From: an uncultured Cellvibrionales bacterium
GTDB lineage: Bacteria > Pseudomonadota > Gammaproteobacteria > Pseudomonadales > Porticoccaceae
Length of the DNA: 38,387 nt
Direction: 5' to 3'
Assembly (NCBI GenBank): GCA_913031145.1
Contig: CAJWCO010000022.1
Coordinates: 1 to 38,387, forward strand
The notes under the pieces were generated by a model, which was not told where the DNA came from, did not search any database, and saw nothing but the letters and a program-made list of their open reading frames with translations. The position numbers were made by a program, and so were the translations under genes. Of this stretch, positions 1-11,611 are shown one piece after another; positions within the stretch are counted from its first letter, which is position 1; every line of letters starts with the position of its first letter.

Positions 1-333
1 ACTGGACTCAATACATTTATTAATCGTTTCAATCATTCTCTGATTTGATACATGTATAGGTGTTTCAACCATCATATGTGTATGATTTCGACTTCTACCT
101 TTCTCAATGAATACCAATCGTCCCAATCTTTGTCTGTCATTGAACCCCAGTTTCTTCTCCAATTTCCTCAACAACCGTTTGTTCACCTTCTCCAATAACA
201 ACCTTGTATTGAATCCTCGATCAAATCCAAGTTTGTCTGTGTAATGAATCGTCACAAACATACCCCGATGTAAATCAAAGGAGTTATGTAACCAATTGGA
301 TGATTGTTTTTGTATCTTGGTTTGTATATACAT
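1..333 (-). CDS. Partial Rep-like (HUH-type) protein, 3' end outside window
   Basis: An open frame of 111 codons starts with ATG at 333 and runs off the left edge without a stop. The visible protein is basic, with a Lys/Leu/Arg-rich helix around residues 50-70, then a hydrophobic strand LVFIEKG and the motif HTHMMVETP near residues 93-101. A His-x-His flanked by hydrophobic residues after a strand is typical of HUH nicking and rolling-circle replication proteins of plasmids, ssDNA phages and some transposons; the catalytic Tyr would lie outside the window. The DNA is much AT-richer than the neighbouring chromosomal genes, which suggests recent transfer. The frame is solid, but the family call rests on one motif. 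It could instead be an uncharacterised phage or island protein. Confidence 0.5.
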   Translation of the reverse strand, partial: MYIQTKIQKQSSNWLHNSFDLHRGMFVTIHYTDKLGFDRGFNTRLLLEKVNKRLLRKLEKKLGFNDRQRLGRLVFIEKGRSRNHTHMMVETPIHVSNQRMIETINKCIESS

Positions 334-439
334 AGTTTTATTTATACAAATCGATCTCTCGAAATGTATTAACAATGGAAAAAACCCTATGTTTTTCCCT
401 TACCCTAATATGTATAAGAAATCCCTTAGATACTTTAGA

Positions 440-465
440 TACATTACTTGAAAGGAAGTAATGTA
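440..465. repeat. Perfect 10-bp inverted repeat (hairpin)
   Basis: The arms TACATTACTT and AAGTAATGTA (440-449, 456-465) are perfectly complementary around the 6-base loop GAAAGG. Two direct copies of TTAGATAC (426-433, 435-442) abut the left arm. There is no T-run on either side, so it is not an ordinary terminator. It lies in the non-coding gap upstream of the Rep-like gene, where a replication or nicking hairpin would be expected; that role is inference. Confidence 0.6.
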
Positions 466-561
466 CCCCAAAATGATGGTTTTTGGATGTTGTATTAAAG
501 TTGGTATGAAATGACTATCTGGAAGTGTTGAATTTAAAGGGGTTGGGGGTGGTGAAAAGTA

Positions 562-590
562 GGGGTATTAAACATTAATTTAATACACCC
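562..590. repeat. Second hairpin in the AT-rich insert
   Basis: Perfect 8-bp arms GTATTAAA (565-572) and TTTAATAC (579-586) enclose the loop CATTAA. Three more G:C pairs (562-564 with 588-590) extend the stem past a bulged A. It lies 19 bases past the stop of the recombinase-like frame (609-611, minus strand), so it could end that transcript, although no T-run follows. It may instead be a recognition structure of the mobile element. The 334-608 gap holds these two hairpins, a G-rich run at 538-565 and no reading frame I can support. Confidence 0.55.
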
Positions 591-608
591 TAATCTGAGA
601 TCGGTTTA

Positions 609-951
609 TCAATCGAATGTGATGGTTTCAAGTTTGAACAAACTTAACTGATCTGGATAGATGGTTGATCGTTGGTTGAGATATCGAGAATCTCTTTGGA
701 ATTTCCTTTTAAGAACGGAATGGACTGATCCGTTACTCCAACTCTTACCTCGTTGGGTTTTAATACCCCAACTGTTTAATTTGTAACTAATTCTTCGATA
801 TCCCAACCCATCCTGTTCATGTAACAGTCGGATCAACTCGTACACCATATACTGACGTTTCGAGTATTTCTGTTGATGGGTTAATTCGTTGGTTTGGAAG
901 GTTAGAGTGAATGTTACAAACGTAGTTGTTCCACTAAAACTGTTACAAACA
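609..951 (-). pseudogene. Recombinase-like C-terminal fragment
   Basis: This minus-strand frame has a stop at 609-611 and stays open up to the glmS 3' end, with no start codon before the internal ATG at 846-848. The protein from about 879 downward contains YELIRLLHEQDGLGYRRIS, KLNSWGIKTQRGKSWSNGSV and HSVLKRK. This is the pattern of the 'Recombinase' domain found C-terminal to the catalytic domain in large serine recombinases (low-copy helix, IxTxxGxxWS, then VxxxLxx). The N-terminal catalytic domain is missing, so I read it as a truncated remnant of a mobile element. Its open frame continues into the end of glmS only by chance. A short functional protein starting at 848 is less likely. The domain assignment is by eye. 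Confidence 0.45.
912..950. repeat. Direct repeat TGTTACAAAC x2 next to glmS stop
   Basis: TGTTACAAAC occurs at 912-921 and again at 941-950 in the same orientation, 29 bases apart start to start. The outer copy ends 4 bases from the glmS stop codon. Read away from glmS, the element side begins TGTTTGTAACA. Repeated short boxes at an end starting with TGT resemble transposase-binding sites of Tn7-like ends, but the 5-base distance to the stop is shorter than the roughly 25 bases of canonical Tn7. Confidence 0.45.
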
Positions 952-954
952 AAA

Positions 955-2784
955 TTACTCCACTGTGACTGACTTCGCCAGATTTCTGGGTTGATCAACA
1001 TCGGTACCCTTGAGGAGCGCCACGTGATAAGCCAAAAGCTGCAGTGGAACGCTGTATAAAATAGCCTCGAGGCTCTTCGGAACACGCGGCATGTCGATCA
1101 CCGTCATACCGGACTCACTCAAAAAACCCGCGTCACGGTCAGCAAATACAAATATCTGACCGCCACGTGCGCGAACTTCATGCAAATTAGATTTAAGTTT
1201 TTCCAATAGCTCGTTGTTGGGGGCAACGGCAATCACTGGCATCTCCTCGTCAACCAGCGCCAAGGGGCCGTGTTTAAGCTCGCCAGCTGGATAGGCTTCA
1301 GCATGGATATAAGAGATTTCTTTTAATTTGAGCGCTCCCTCAAGAGCGACGGCATAGTGCTCACCGCGGCCTAAATACAGTGCGTGCTGTTTATTCGCAA
1401 AAGCTTCTGAAACACGCTCTATTTGCGAATTTAACGCCAGCATTTCAGCGCATAACGTAGGTAACGCATGAAGGTGACGTATTAAAGTACGCTCTTTTTC
1501 AATGGGTAATTGACGATGTTTAGCCAGCGCTATACACAATAGCTGAAGTGCAACGAGCTGAGTCGTAAACGCTTTGGTTGACGCAACACCGACTTCGGGG
1601 CCCGCTTCGGTCATTAGCGCCGCATCGGATTCACGCACCAGCGAACTGTTCGCCACATTGCAAATTGCCAAAAAGCCGAGGTAACCCAAAGTTTGCGCTT
1701 TGCGAAGGGCCGCCAGCGTGTCGGCCGTCTCACCCGACTGTGAAATAGACACAAACAACGTGTTATCGATCACTGCTACATCACGGTAGCGGTATTCGCT
1801 GGCGACCTCGACCAGACAGGGTATTCCTGCATAGGCTTCGATCCAGTGTTTCGCAACAAGCGCAGAGTGAAAACTGGTCCCGCAAGCGACCAACTGGACT
1901 GCGGCGGCTTCGCCAAAAAGGGCATCAGCCCGATATCCAAAAATGGCTTCGCGTAAATAGTCTGTGCCGATGCGACCGGCAGTAGTGGCTGCCAACACAG
2001 TGGGCTGCTCAAAAATTTCCTTTTGCATAAAATGCCGATAAGCACCCTTGTCAACAACACGATCGCGCTCGGTCAGCTGCTGTACCGGTCGTTCCACAGA
2101 GGCGCCCGATTCATCAAAGAGACGAAACCCTGTGTTTGTGAGCTCGAACAAATCGCCCTCTTGCAAAAAAATAAAGCGGTCCGTAACCTGCCGCAACGCC
2201 ATTTGATCTGATGCGACAAAAAGCTCTTCGACGCCAATCCCCATAACCAACGGACTTCCACTACGAGCCCCGACAAGCTCGCCAGGTGCGTCGTCAGACA
2301 CCACTACCAGCGCATAAGCGCCGTCCAAGCGCGGTAGGACTTGGGTCACCGCCTCGCGTAAATTTAACGTTTTTATAAGAGCCCTGTGAACTAAGTGAGC
2401 AATTACTTCGCTATCCGTTTCAGAGGAAAAGTAGTAACCAGCATCCAGTAACTCAGTACGTAAAGCCTGGTGATTTTCTATAATGCCGTTATGCACGACA
2501 GCAACACCACCTGACGTATGCGGGTGCGAATTCACAGTGCTGGGCTCGCCGTGCGTCGCCCATCGTGTATGGGCAATACCCGTACGTCCCGACACAGGGT
2601 TTTCGGCGACGGCATGCTCGAGCGCCGCGACTTTGCCATGTGTTTTGCGCGTTTGTAAGGTATGCGTCGAATCGATGATCGACACGCCCGCCGAGTCATA
2701 GCCACGGTATTCCAAACGACGCAATCCCTCGATTAGAATGCCATAAACATTACGCTGAGCAACTGCTCCGACAATCCCACACAT
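955..2784 (-). CDS. glmS: Glutamine--fructose-6-phosphate aminotransferase (isomerizing)
   Basis: GlmS makes glucosamine-6-phosphate from fructose-6-phosphate and glutamine in the cytosol, the entry step to UDP-GlcNAc for peptidoglycan and LPS. The start is set by MCGIVGAV: Cys2 becomes the N-terminal nucleophile after Met removal, which excludes the longer upstream frame. The class II glutaminase domain (HTRWATHG, NGIIENH) is followed by two SIS sugar-isomerase domains (ACGTSFHSA, SISQSGETADT, STKAFTTQ). It ends DQPRNLAKSVTVE, the conserved C-terminus whose codons form attTn7. At 609 aa it equals the E. coli enzyme. The gene starts 4 bases after the glmU stop, so the two are co-transcribed. 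No glmR regulator lies between them, unlike Pseudomonas. Confidence 0.98.
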   Translation of the reverse strand: MCGIVGAVAQRNVYGILIEGLRRLEYRGYDSAGVSIIDSTHTLQTRKTHGKVAALEHAVAENPVSGRTGIAHTRWATHGEPSTVNSHPHTSGGVAVVHNGIIENHQALRTELLDAGYYFSSETDSEVIAHLVHRALIKTLNLREAVTQVLPRLDGAYALVVVSDDAPGELVGARSGSPLVMGIGVEELFVASDQMALRQVTDRFIFLQEGDLFELTNTGFRLFDESGASVERPVQQLTERDRVVDKGAYRHFMQKEIFEQPTVLAATTAGRIGTDYLREAIFGYRADALFGEAAAVQLVACGTSFHSALVAKHWIEAYAGIPCLVEVASEYRYRDVAVIDNTLFVSISQSGETADTLAALRKAQTLGYLGFLAICNVANSSLVRESDAALMTEAGPEVGVASTKAFTTQLVALQLLCIALAKHRQLPIEKERTLIRHLHALPTLCAEMLALNSQIERVSEAFANKQHALYLGRGEHYAVALEGALKLKEISYIHAEAYPAGELKHGPLALVDEEMPVIAVAPNNELLEKLKSNLHEVRARGGQIFVFADRDAGFLSESGMTVIDMPRVPKSLEAILYSVPLQLLAYHVALLKGTDVDQPRNLAKSVTVE

Positions 2785-2788
2785 GATA

Positions 2789-4165
2789 TTAGTCTCGCTT
2801 GTGCTTTTCGCGCGGAGGTGTCCAACCGCTAATATTGCGTTGTTTCGCGCGTCCAACGCCCAACTCACGTTCGTCAACCGAACGTGTGAGCGTTGAACCG
2901 GCAGCAACAAAAGAGCCGTCAGCCAACGTTAACGGGGAAACCAAAGTTGAATTTGAGCCCACAAAAACATGGTGGCCAATGGTTGTTTGATGCTTATTAA
3001 CGCCATCGTAATTACACGTAATAGTGCCTGCGCCGATATTAACGTGATCACCTAATTTCGCATCACCTACATAACTCAGATGGCTAACCTTACTGCCTTT
3101 GCCAAGTTGCGCTTTTTTTGTTTCAACGAAATTACCGATCTTAGACCCTTTCCCAAGTTGGGTGCCTGCGCGTAAACGGGCAAATGGCCCAACGCTCGCT
3201 TGATCGCCGATTATGCTCGACTCAATGACCGAATTCGCCTTTATCTCAACGCCATCGCCAATTACGCTACCGCTAATTGAGCAATTAGGGCCAATAATCA
3301 CGTCAGAGCCAAGGACAACGTCCCCCTCGAACACGCAATTCACATCGATAAAATTATCAGTCCCTGCACTCAGCGTCCCTCGCACGTCAAAACGCGCAGG
3401 ATCTGCAAGGGAGGTCCCTGCGTTCAATAAGGTGTGTGCCAATTGCAATTGATAGGCGCGCTCTACTTGGCTCAATTGCAAGCGATCGTTAATGCCCTCA
3501 GTTTCGATCTGCGACAACGGTTGAACGCTTTTAACGGTGTGTCCATGCGCTCGAGCTATCGCAATGAGGTCTGTTAGGTAATATTCTTTTTGCGAGTTTT
3601 GGTTATTAATCAACGGCAACCATGCTTTTAAGTGCGCGGCTGTAATCGCCAGAACACCCGTGTTGACCTCGGTAATATCGAGCTGGTCAGGTCGCGCGTC
3701 TTTGTGCTCGACAATGGCGTCTATCTCCCCCGACTGACTTCGGACAATGCGCCCATAACCGCTCGGATCTTCTCGTTCAATGGTGAGTAAACTCATTTGG
3801 CCGTGACTCACCGCGTCGAGAAGCTTAGCAATTGTCTGAGGGTTAATGAGAGGCACATCGGCATATAAAACAAGAACCCGAGCGTTATCACGTACATGTG
3901 TCAAAGCCATCTGCACAGCGTGTGCGGTACCCAGTTGCTCAGCCTGTTGCACGAATAAACAGTCATCGGCACAAAAAGCCTGCTCGATTCGTTCAGCCCC
4001 GTGCCCAACAACAACGATCTGACGGGCGTTAGGTACTGTTCGTGCTGCTGTCAGAACATGTTTTAGTAGAGGCTTGCCCGCGACTGCATGTAGCACCTTA
4101 GGGAGCGAGGAACGCATTCGAGTGCCCTTGCCTGCAGCAAGAATAACGATATCCGTATTCACCAT
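2789..4165 (-). CDS. glmU: Bifunctional GlmU: GlcN-1-P acetyltransferase / GlcNAc-1-P uridyltransferase
   Basis: GlmU acetylates glucosamine-1-phosphate and joins the product to UTP, giving UDP-GlcNAc. The N-terminal uridyltransferase domain shows VILAAGKGTRM (about residues 6-16) and QLGTAHAVQ, with YADVPL. The C-terminal half is a left-handed beta helix of hexapeptide repeats (IGPNCSI, IGDGVEI, VGPFARLRAG, IGAGTITCNYDG). I chose ATG at 4165 (MVNTDIVIL), giving 458 aa against 456 in E. coli. The next codon is GTG, and a GAGG box sits 3 bases before the ATG or 6 before the GTG, so the start may be 4162. An upstream in-frame extension to 4276 runs through the atp terminator and is rejected. 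Confidence 0.97.
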   Translation of the reverse strand: MVNTDIVILAAGKGTRMRSSLPKVLHAVAGKPLLKHVLTAARTVPNARQIVVVGHGAERIEQAFCADDCLFVQQAEQLGTAHAVQMALTHVRDNARVLVLYADVPLINPQTIAKLLDAVSHGQMSLLTIEREDPSGYGRIVRSQSGEIDAIVEHKDARPDQLDITEVNTGVLAITAAHLKAWLPLINNQNSQKEYYLTDLIAIARAHGHTVKSVQPLSQIETEGINDRLQLSQVERAYQLQLAHTLLNAGTSLADPARFDVRGTLSAGTDNFIDVNCVFEGDVVLGSDVIIGPNCSISGSVIGDGVEIKANSVIESSIIGDQASVGPFARLRAGTQLGKGSKIGNFVETKKAQLGKGSKVSHLSYVGDAKLGDHVNIGAGTITCNYDGVNKHQTTIGHHVFVGSNSTLVSPLTLADGSFVAAGSTLTRSVDERELGVGRAKQRNISGWTPPREKHKRD

Positions 4166-4255
4166 TGCCTCGTTACCTACTCCTGTTAGTCGCGGTAGCC
4201 ATGAGAGATTATCACTCGAAGGTACTGCCAAACGCGCAAAAAAACAAGTGCCCAT

Positions 4256-4282
4256 AAAAAAGGGCGGCCTCGCCACCCTTTT
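4256..4282 (-). terminator. Rho-independent terminator of the atp operon
   Basis: On the minus strand, 25 bases after the atpC stop, AAAGGGTGGC and GCCGCCCTTT form a stem with one G-T wobble around the loop GAG, followed by a run of T. This is a standard intrinsic terminator. It separates atpC from glmU, so glmU-glmS needs its own promoter (in 4166-4255, where I see no convincing -35/-10 pair) or readthrough. Confidence 0.8.
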
Positions 4283-4306
4283 ACATTTTTACTTTATCAA
4301 AAAACC

Positions 4307-4732
4307 TTAACTACCGAGTTTCTTTCGCAATGTCTGAACAGTACGCAACTGAGCTGTGGCTTCTGCCAACATGATCGCTGCTTTCGAGTAATCAATTTCA
4401 CTGGAGAGGTTCGCCATTGCCTGCTCCGCCGACTTCAATGCCTCTGCGGCTGAAGCTTCATCAATATCACCTGCACGCACGGCAGTATCAGCCAAAATAG
4501 CGATATTATTTGGCTGCACCTCAATGTAACCACCTGACAGGTAGAATACTTGTTCTTCCTCATTTTCCATCACTAACCGAACGGGACCCGGTTTTAAGTG
4601 GCTTAGCAAAGGTGCATGACCGGGGGTAATACCCATTTCTCCGATGGATCCAGTCGCTACCACCATTCGCACCACCCCTGAGAAGAGCGATTCATCTGCG
4701 CTAACGATATCACAATATACTGATGTTTCCAT
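4307..4732 (-). CDS. atpC: F1 ATP synthase epsilon subunit
   Basis: Epsilon is part of the central stalk and links gamma to the c-ring; its C-terminal helices inhibit ATP hydrolysis. The protein has 141 aa (E. coli 139). Its N-terminal beta sandwich contains the typical GSIGEMGITPGHAPLL and FYLSGGYIEVQPNNI stretches, followed by the helical hairpin rich in Ala and Glu. It is the last gene of the atp operon, 26 bases after atpD and just before the terminator. Confidence 0.97.
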   Translation of the reverse strand: METSVYCDIVSADESLFSGVVRMVVATGSIGEMGITPGHAPLLSHLKPGPVRLVMENEEEQVFYLSGGYIEVQPNNIAILADTAVRAGDIDEASAAEALKSAEQAMANLSSEIDYSKAAIMLAEATAQLRTVQTLRKKLGS

Positions 4733-4758
4733 TCGGTACTACCTCTATTCGTCGACGC

Positions 4759-6204
<1,446 letters not shown>

Positions 6205-7065
6205 TTAAACAGCTGCCGCTCCACTCACAATTTCCGATAACTCCTGAGTTATCGCAGCTTGGCGGGCCTTGTTATAAAGTAGTTGCAGCTCGTCGATTAA
6301 TTCCCCCGCATTTTCAGTGGCATTTTTCATAGCCAACATTCGGGCGGCCTGCTCGCAGGCTTTATTTTCGACGATACCTTGGTAAACCTGAGATTCGATA
6401 TAACGGATCAAAAGCCCGTCCAATAACGCCACCGCATCTGGCTCATAAATGTAATCCCAATGATGCGTCAAAGCCTTATCTTGACTCGGCTCAAGGGGAA
6501 GCAACTGCTCTACCCGAGGGGTCTGAGTCATGGTGTTAACAAACTCATTACTCACCAAAAAAAGTTTATCGATGCGGCCTTCGTCGTAGGCATCTAACAT
6601 CACTTTAACGCCACCGATCATGTCCGAAACGGTGGGCTCATCGCCGACATCTTTAATCGACGCGGTCACATTTCCCCCAACACTGGCAAAAAAAGCAGCT
6701 GCCTTATTACCGATCACACATATGTCAACGTCGACATCCTCGACCGCCCAGGCGTGCATAGATTTCACCGCAGCTTTGAACGAGTTGATGTTCAAACCGC
6801 CACACAAACCCCTATCAGTCGACACCACAATGTAGGCTACGCGCTTGACATCACGCTGCTGCAAATAAGGATGATGATACTCTGAGACCGCGTTCGCCAC
6901 ATGCCCAACTACATCGCGAATCCTCTTAGCATAAGGCTTACCGAGTGACATACGGTCCTGCGCACGCCGCATTTTACTAGCCGCCACCATCTCCATTGCA
7001 CTGGTAATTTTCTGCGTACTGCCAATGCTCGCAATTTTGGTTTTAACTTCTTTACCAGCTGCCAT
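6205..7065 (-). CDS. atpG: F1 ATP synthase gamma subunit
   Basis: Gamma is the rotating shaft inside the alpha3beta3 hexamer. Its N-terminus has the family pattern [20 protein letters not shown], then DRGLCGGLN in the Rossmann-like domain, and the C-terminal helix ending in [20 protein letters not shown]. The length, 286 aa, matches E. coli (287). It lies 25 bases after atpA and 48 bases before atpD. Confidence 0.98.
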   Translation of the reverse strand: MAAGKEVKTKIASIGSTQKITSAMEMVAASKMRRAQDRMSLGKPYAKRIRDVVGHVANAVSEYHHPYLQQRDVKRVAYIVVSTDRGLCGGLNINSFKAAVKSMHAWAVEDVDVDICVIGNKAAAFFASVGGNVTASIKDVGDEPTVSDMIGGVKVMLDAYDEGRIDKLFLVSNEFVNTMTQTPRVEQLLPLEPSQDKALTHHWDYIYEPDAVALLDGLLIRYIESQVYQGIVENKACEQAARMLAMKNATENAGELIDELQLLYNKARQAAITQELSEIVSGAAAV

Positions 7066-7090
7066 GTGTTAAGCCCGTATAATCTCAGTT

Positions 7091-8635
7091 CTACCAGGTT
7101 TGCGTTTCAACAAATTTGTCTAGGGCTGCTGTGAATCCGGCGGCGATGTCGTCATTGTAATCACCTGATTGGTTTATCTGGTCCAACAGGTCGCCGTGCT
7201 CTGCTTTCATATAGGACAAAAGCGCCGACTCGAAATCGCCAATCTTGCTAACTTCAACCGCTTTTAAATACCCTTTATCTGCGGCAAAAACCATCACACC
7301 CATCTCGGCAATACTCAACGGCGAGTACTGCTTCTGTTTCATAAGCTCAGTAACGCGCTCACCATGATCTAACTGTGCTTTCGTCGCCTCATCGAGATCA
7401 GATGCAAATTGAGAAAATGCTGCGAGCTCTCGATATTGCGCCAGTGCCGTTCGAATACCACCCGATAGCTTCTTAATAATTTTCGTCTGGGCCGCACCAC
7501 CGACACGCGAAACTGAAATGCCCGCGTTCATTGCAGGTCGAATACCCGCATTAAACATATCCGCTTCTAAAAAGATTTGCCCATCTGTAATAGAGATCAC
7601 GTTAGTTGGGACAAATGCGGACACATCGCCCGCCTGAGTTTCAATAACGGGCAGTGCCGTCAGTGATCCAGTCTGACCAACTACGGCGCCGTCTGTAAAT
7701 TTTTCTACGTACGTTGTATTGACCCTAGCGGCCCGCTCTAACAATCTTGAATGCAAATAGAAAACATCGCCTGGGTATGCTTCACGCCCCGGAGGCCGCT
7801 TCAGCAACAACGATATTTGCCGATATGCCCAAGCTTGCTTGGTTAAGTCATCATAGATGATCAGCGCATCTTGCCCGCGATCTCGATAGTACTCGCCCAT
7901 TGTACAGCCCGCAAACGGAGCCAAATACTGCATCGCCGCAGGATCAGACGCGGTCGCCGCCACCACAATGGTATGGCCCATTGCGCCATGCTCTTCGAGC
8001 TTACGCACTACAGCAGCAACCGAAGACGCTTTTTGCCCGATGGCTACATAAATACACTTAATACCGGAATTCTTTTGGTTGATAATAGCGTCTACCGCGA
8101 CCGCCGTTTTGCCAATCTGACGGTCACCGATAATTAATTCGCGCTGACCACGCCCAATCGGCACCATGGTATCGATCGCCTTGAGGCCGATTTGTACTGG
8201 TTGATCAACAGACTGTCTCTCGATAACACCTGGAGCCACTTTTTCGAGCGCATCTGAAAGTGCTGCATTCACAGGCCCCTTTCCATCGATCGGACTGCCC
8301 AAAGCGTCAACCACTCGACCTTCGAGCTCCGGGCCCACCGGCACTTCCAAGACCCGCCCCGTACAGCGTGCTTTATGGCCTTCGGCAAGCGTTTGGTAAT
8401 CGCCCAACACCACGGCGCCAACTGAATCTCGCTCAAGATTCAAAGCCATCCCATAAACGCCACCGTCGAATTCAATCATTTCGCCGTACATAACGTCAGC
8501 CAAACCATGAATTCGAATAATGCCGTCCGATACGGAGACGATAGTGCCCTCATTTTGGGCTTCTGATGAAATATCCAGATTATCAATGCGACTTTTAATG
8601 ATCTCACTGATTTCTGATGGATTCAGTTGCTGCAT
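7091..8635 (-). CDS. atpA: F1 ATP synthase alpha subunit
   Basis: Alpha alternates with beta in the F1 head and holds the non-catalytic nucleotide sites. The Walker A is GDRQIGKT (170-177), the arginine finger region is the [10 protein letters not shown] stretch, and the N-terminus ([14 protein letters not shown]) is the delta-binding segment. It has 514 aa against 513 in E. coli. It follows atpH by 17 bases within the operon. Confidence 0.99.
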   Translation of the reverse strand: MQQLNPSEISEIIKSRIDNLDISSEAQNEGTIVSVSDGIIRIHGLADVMYGEMIEFDGGVYGMALNLERDSVGAVVLGDYQTLAEGHKARCTGRVLEVPVGPELEGRVVDALGSPIDGKGPVNAALSDALEKVAPGVIERQSVDQPVQIGLKAIDTMVPIGRGQRELIIGDRQIGKTAVAVDAIINQKNSGIKCIYVAIGQKASSVAAVVRKLEEHGAMGHTIVVAATASDPAAMQYLAPFAGCTMGEYYRDRGQDALIIYDDLTKQAWAYRQISLLLKRPPGREAYPGDVFYLHSRLLERAARVNTTYVEKFTDGAVVGQTGSLTALPVIETQAGDVSAFVPTNVISITDGQIFLEADMFNAGIRPAMNAGISVSRVGGAAQTKIIKKLSGGIRTALAQYRELAAFSQFASDLDEATKAQLDHGERVTELMKQKQYSPLSIAEMGVMVFAADKGYLKAVEVSKIGDFESALLSYMKAEHGDLLDQINQSGDYNDDIAAGFTAALDKFVETQTW

Positions 8636-8652
8636 GCTTAGGCCTCAAATCC

Positions 8653-9189
8653 TTAGGAATTTAATGATTCTGCAAGTTTGGTCAAACGACCCCGAATGGA
8701 ACCGTCAATAACGGTGTCCCCGGCGCGGATAACTGCGCCCCCTAGCAAGTTGTGATCGAGCCTAACTTGCATGTTTACTTTGCGCGCCAACTTCGCGCTC
8801 AACGCCTCACTCAATTGCTGTTGCTGCGCTGCATCGAGCTGGCGCGCTGAAATAACCTCAACATCGACGGCTTTTTCATGTGCAGCTCTCAGGCGATCAA
8901 ACTGCTGAGATATCTGCGGCAACAAGGGCAAGCGCCTGTTTTCCGACAAGATCTCAATGAAATTTTGCACAGACCCACTGAGTGTGTCGCCACACAAATC
9001 GATCATCGATTTAGACTGCGCTGCCGCTGTAATACTTGGCGAGCTGAGAAGATCGATGACCGGCGTGAACTGTGTCACCTCGGCAGCCGTGCTTAAGTTG
9101 TCAGACCAACGCGAAACGTCCTCTTTTGCAACAGCAAATTCAAAGGCTGCGCGTGCATAGGGCCTGGCTAATGTGCTCAGTTCCGCCAT
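8653..9189 (-). CDS. atpH: F1 ATP synthase delta subunit
   Basis: Delta (OSCP homologue) ties the top of the F1 head to the b-subunit stalk. The 178-aa protein (E. coli 177) begins ELSTLARPYARAAFEFA, the signature N-terminal helix. It ends in the conserved C-terminal domain with RLDHNLLGGAVIRAGDTVID and IRGRLTKLAESL. It lies 12 bases after atpF. Confidence 0.97.
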   Translation of the reverse strand: MAELSTLARPYARAAFEFAVAKEDVSRWSDNLSTAAEVTQFTPVIDLLSSPSITAAAQSKSMIDLCGDTLSGSVQNFIEILSENRRLPLLPQISQQFDRLRAAHEKAVDVEVISARQLDAAQQQQLSEALSAKLARKVNMQVRLDHNLLGGAVIRAGDTVIDGSIRGRLTKLAESLNS

Positions 9190-9201
9190 AATCGACTCTG
9201 C

Positions 9202-9672
9202 CTACAACTGCGTGGCGAGTTGATCTACAAGCGCTCTGTGCGCTGTGTCGTCAACCGATGTCTCGAGGATTTTTTCAGCTCCGGCGAGAGCAAGACTCGC
9301 GACGGCAATACGCAATTCTTCCTTCGCGCGGTTGACGTCTTGTTCGATGTCCGCTGCTGCTGCTGCTTTTAACCGGTCACCCTCAGCAATGGCCAACTGT
9401 TTAGCCTCTTCAACAATTTGACTTGCGCGCTTGGTCGCTTGGTCAATAATTCCTGCGGCGTCTTGTTTAGCCTCACGCATCTGGTCACCCGCCTGGGCTT
9501 GGGCGACTTCAAGATCGCGCATAGCGCGGTCCGCAGCATCTAAACCGTCCGCTATTTTCTTCTGTCGCTCTTCCATAGCGTCAATGATTACAGGCCAAAC
9601 AAAGCGCATGCAAAACCACACGAACATGGCGAATGTCACCATTTGACCAAAAAGCGTTAGATTAATGTTCAA
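9202..9672 (-). CDS. atpF: Fo ATP synthase subunit b
   Basis: Subunit b dimerises to form the outer stalk. One N-terminal membrane helix (about residues 5-27, [20 protein letters not shown]) is followed by a long charged Ala-rich helix typical of the b dimer, ending near residue 150. It has 156 aa, exactly the E. coli length. It lies between atpE and atpH, 41 bases after atpE. Confidence 0.97.
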   Translation of the reverse strand: MNINLTLFGQMVTFAMFVWFCMRFVWPVIIDAMEERQKKIADGLDAADRAMRDLEVAQAQAGDQMREAKQDAAGIIDQATKRASQIVEEAKQLAIAEGDRLKAAAAADIEQDVNRAKEELRIAVASLALAGAEKILETSVDDTAHRALVDQLATQL

Positions 9673-9713
9673 GCCACCACCTCGTCGATGAAGATAGGTT
9701 AAGAAGTCTGTTG

Positions 9714-9962
<249 letters not shown>

Positions 9963-9977
9963 TCAATAGTTAAAAAA

Positions 9978-11048
<1,071 letters not shown>

Positions 11049-11081
11049 TCACTTTCTCTCAATAAAAAACGCGCTGCTTGA

Positions 11082-11468
11082 CTAATTTCGTGCTACAAAT
11101 CCGCGCACATTACGTTCTACCAAAACAATATACAAAGGCACCATGCCAATAAATGTTATCAATACCACTGGGTATATCGTGCTTTTCGACACTTTGATAA
11201 CCAATATCATCATCGACGCTATTAACATCAACTTGCCAGCCTGTCCCCAATAAAAATCGCGCAAAATTGCTCTTACTTGTCTTGCTCCAGCGTTTCTAAA
11301 CGCCATATAGCCAAACCATGCATGCGGCACAATGTGAATAATGCCTCCCACCCAGATCGACCAAGCAACATCAGCACTAAATGGAACGGTTATAACAACG
11401 ACCAAGGTTAGAATCGCGAATTGCGCCACAGAAACTCGATACAACGGCGGCCTGGCAATCGTTGACAT
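11082..11468 (-). CDS. atpI: ATP synthase protein I (AtpI)
   Basis: AtpI is a small membrane protein at the head of atp operons and is thought to help c-ring assembly or cation supply. The 128 aa show four hydrophobic segments: about 9-28, 34-54, 74-92 and 95-113. I placed the start at ATG 11468 (MSTIARPPLYR), preceded by AGGG. An upstream in-frame ATG at 11510 would leave almost no leader after the promoter at 11525-11553. It is the first gene of the operon, 33 bases before atpB. Confidence 0.88.
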   Translation of the reverse strand: MSTIARPPLYRVSVAQFAILTLVVVITVPFSADVAWSIWVGGIIHIVPHAWFGYMAFRNAGARQVRAILRDFYWGQAGKLMLIASMMILVIKVSKSTIYPVVLITFIGMVPLYIVLVERNVRGFVARN

Positions 11469-11524
11469 ACAACACCCTGCTAACGTTGACCTGCGCTTGG
11501 GTACAGCCATACTTAAGGCTCGGC

Positions 11525-11553
11525 ATTATAGGGTGACTTGTACAGAGATTCAA
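11525..11553 (-). promoter_or_regulatory. Sigma-70 promoter of the atp operon
   Basis: On the minus strand TTGAAT (11548-11553), a 17-base spacer and a perfect TATAAT (11525-11530) stand 57 bases before the AtpI start. The predicted transcript start is near 11518. The rest of the 11469-11611 gap shows no other feature I can support. Confidence 0.8.
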
Positions 11554-11611
11554 TCTACTTAACTAAACGATAATCAGATTTAATGGGAATACCCCGCGAC
11601 CCGCACAACGC

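Noticed and set aside
538-565. G-quadruplex in the G-rich run
   Set aside because: Only three runs of three or more G are present, with one long interruption.
609-957. Canonical Tn7 right end
   Set aside because: There is no TGTGGGCG-type terminus, the distance to the glmS stop is too short and no tns gene is visible.
2785-2910. N-terminal extension of glmS
   Set aside because: GlmS needs Cys directly after the initiator Met (MCGIVG at 2784), and the extension would overlap the glmU 3' end.
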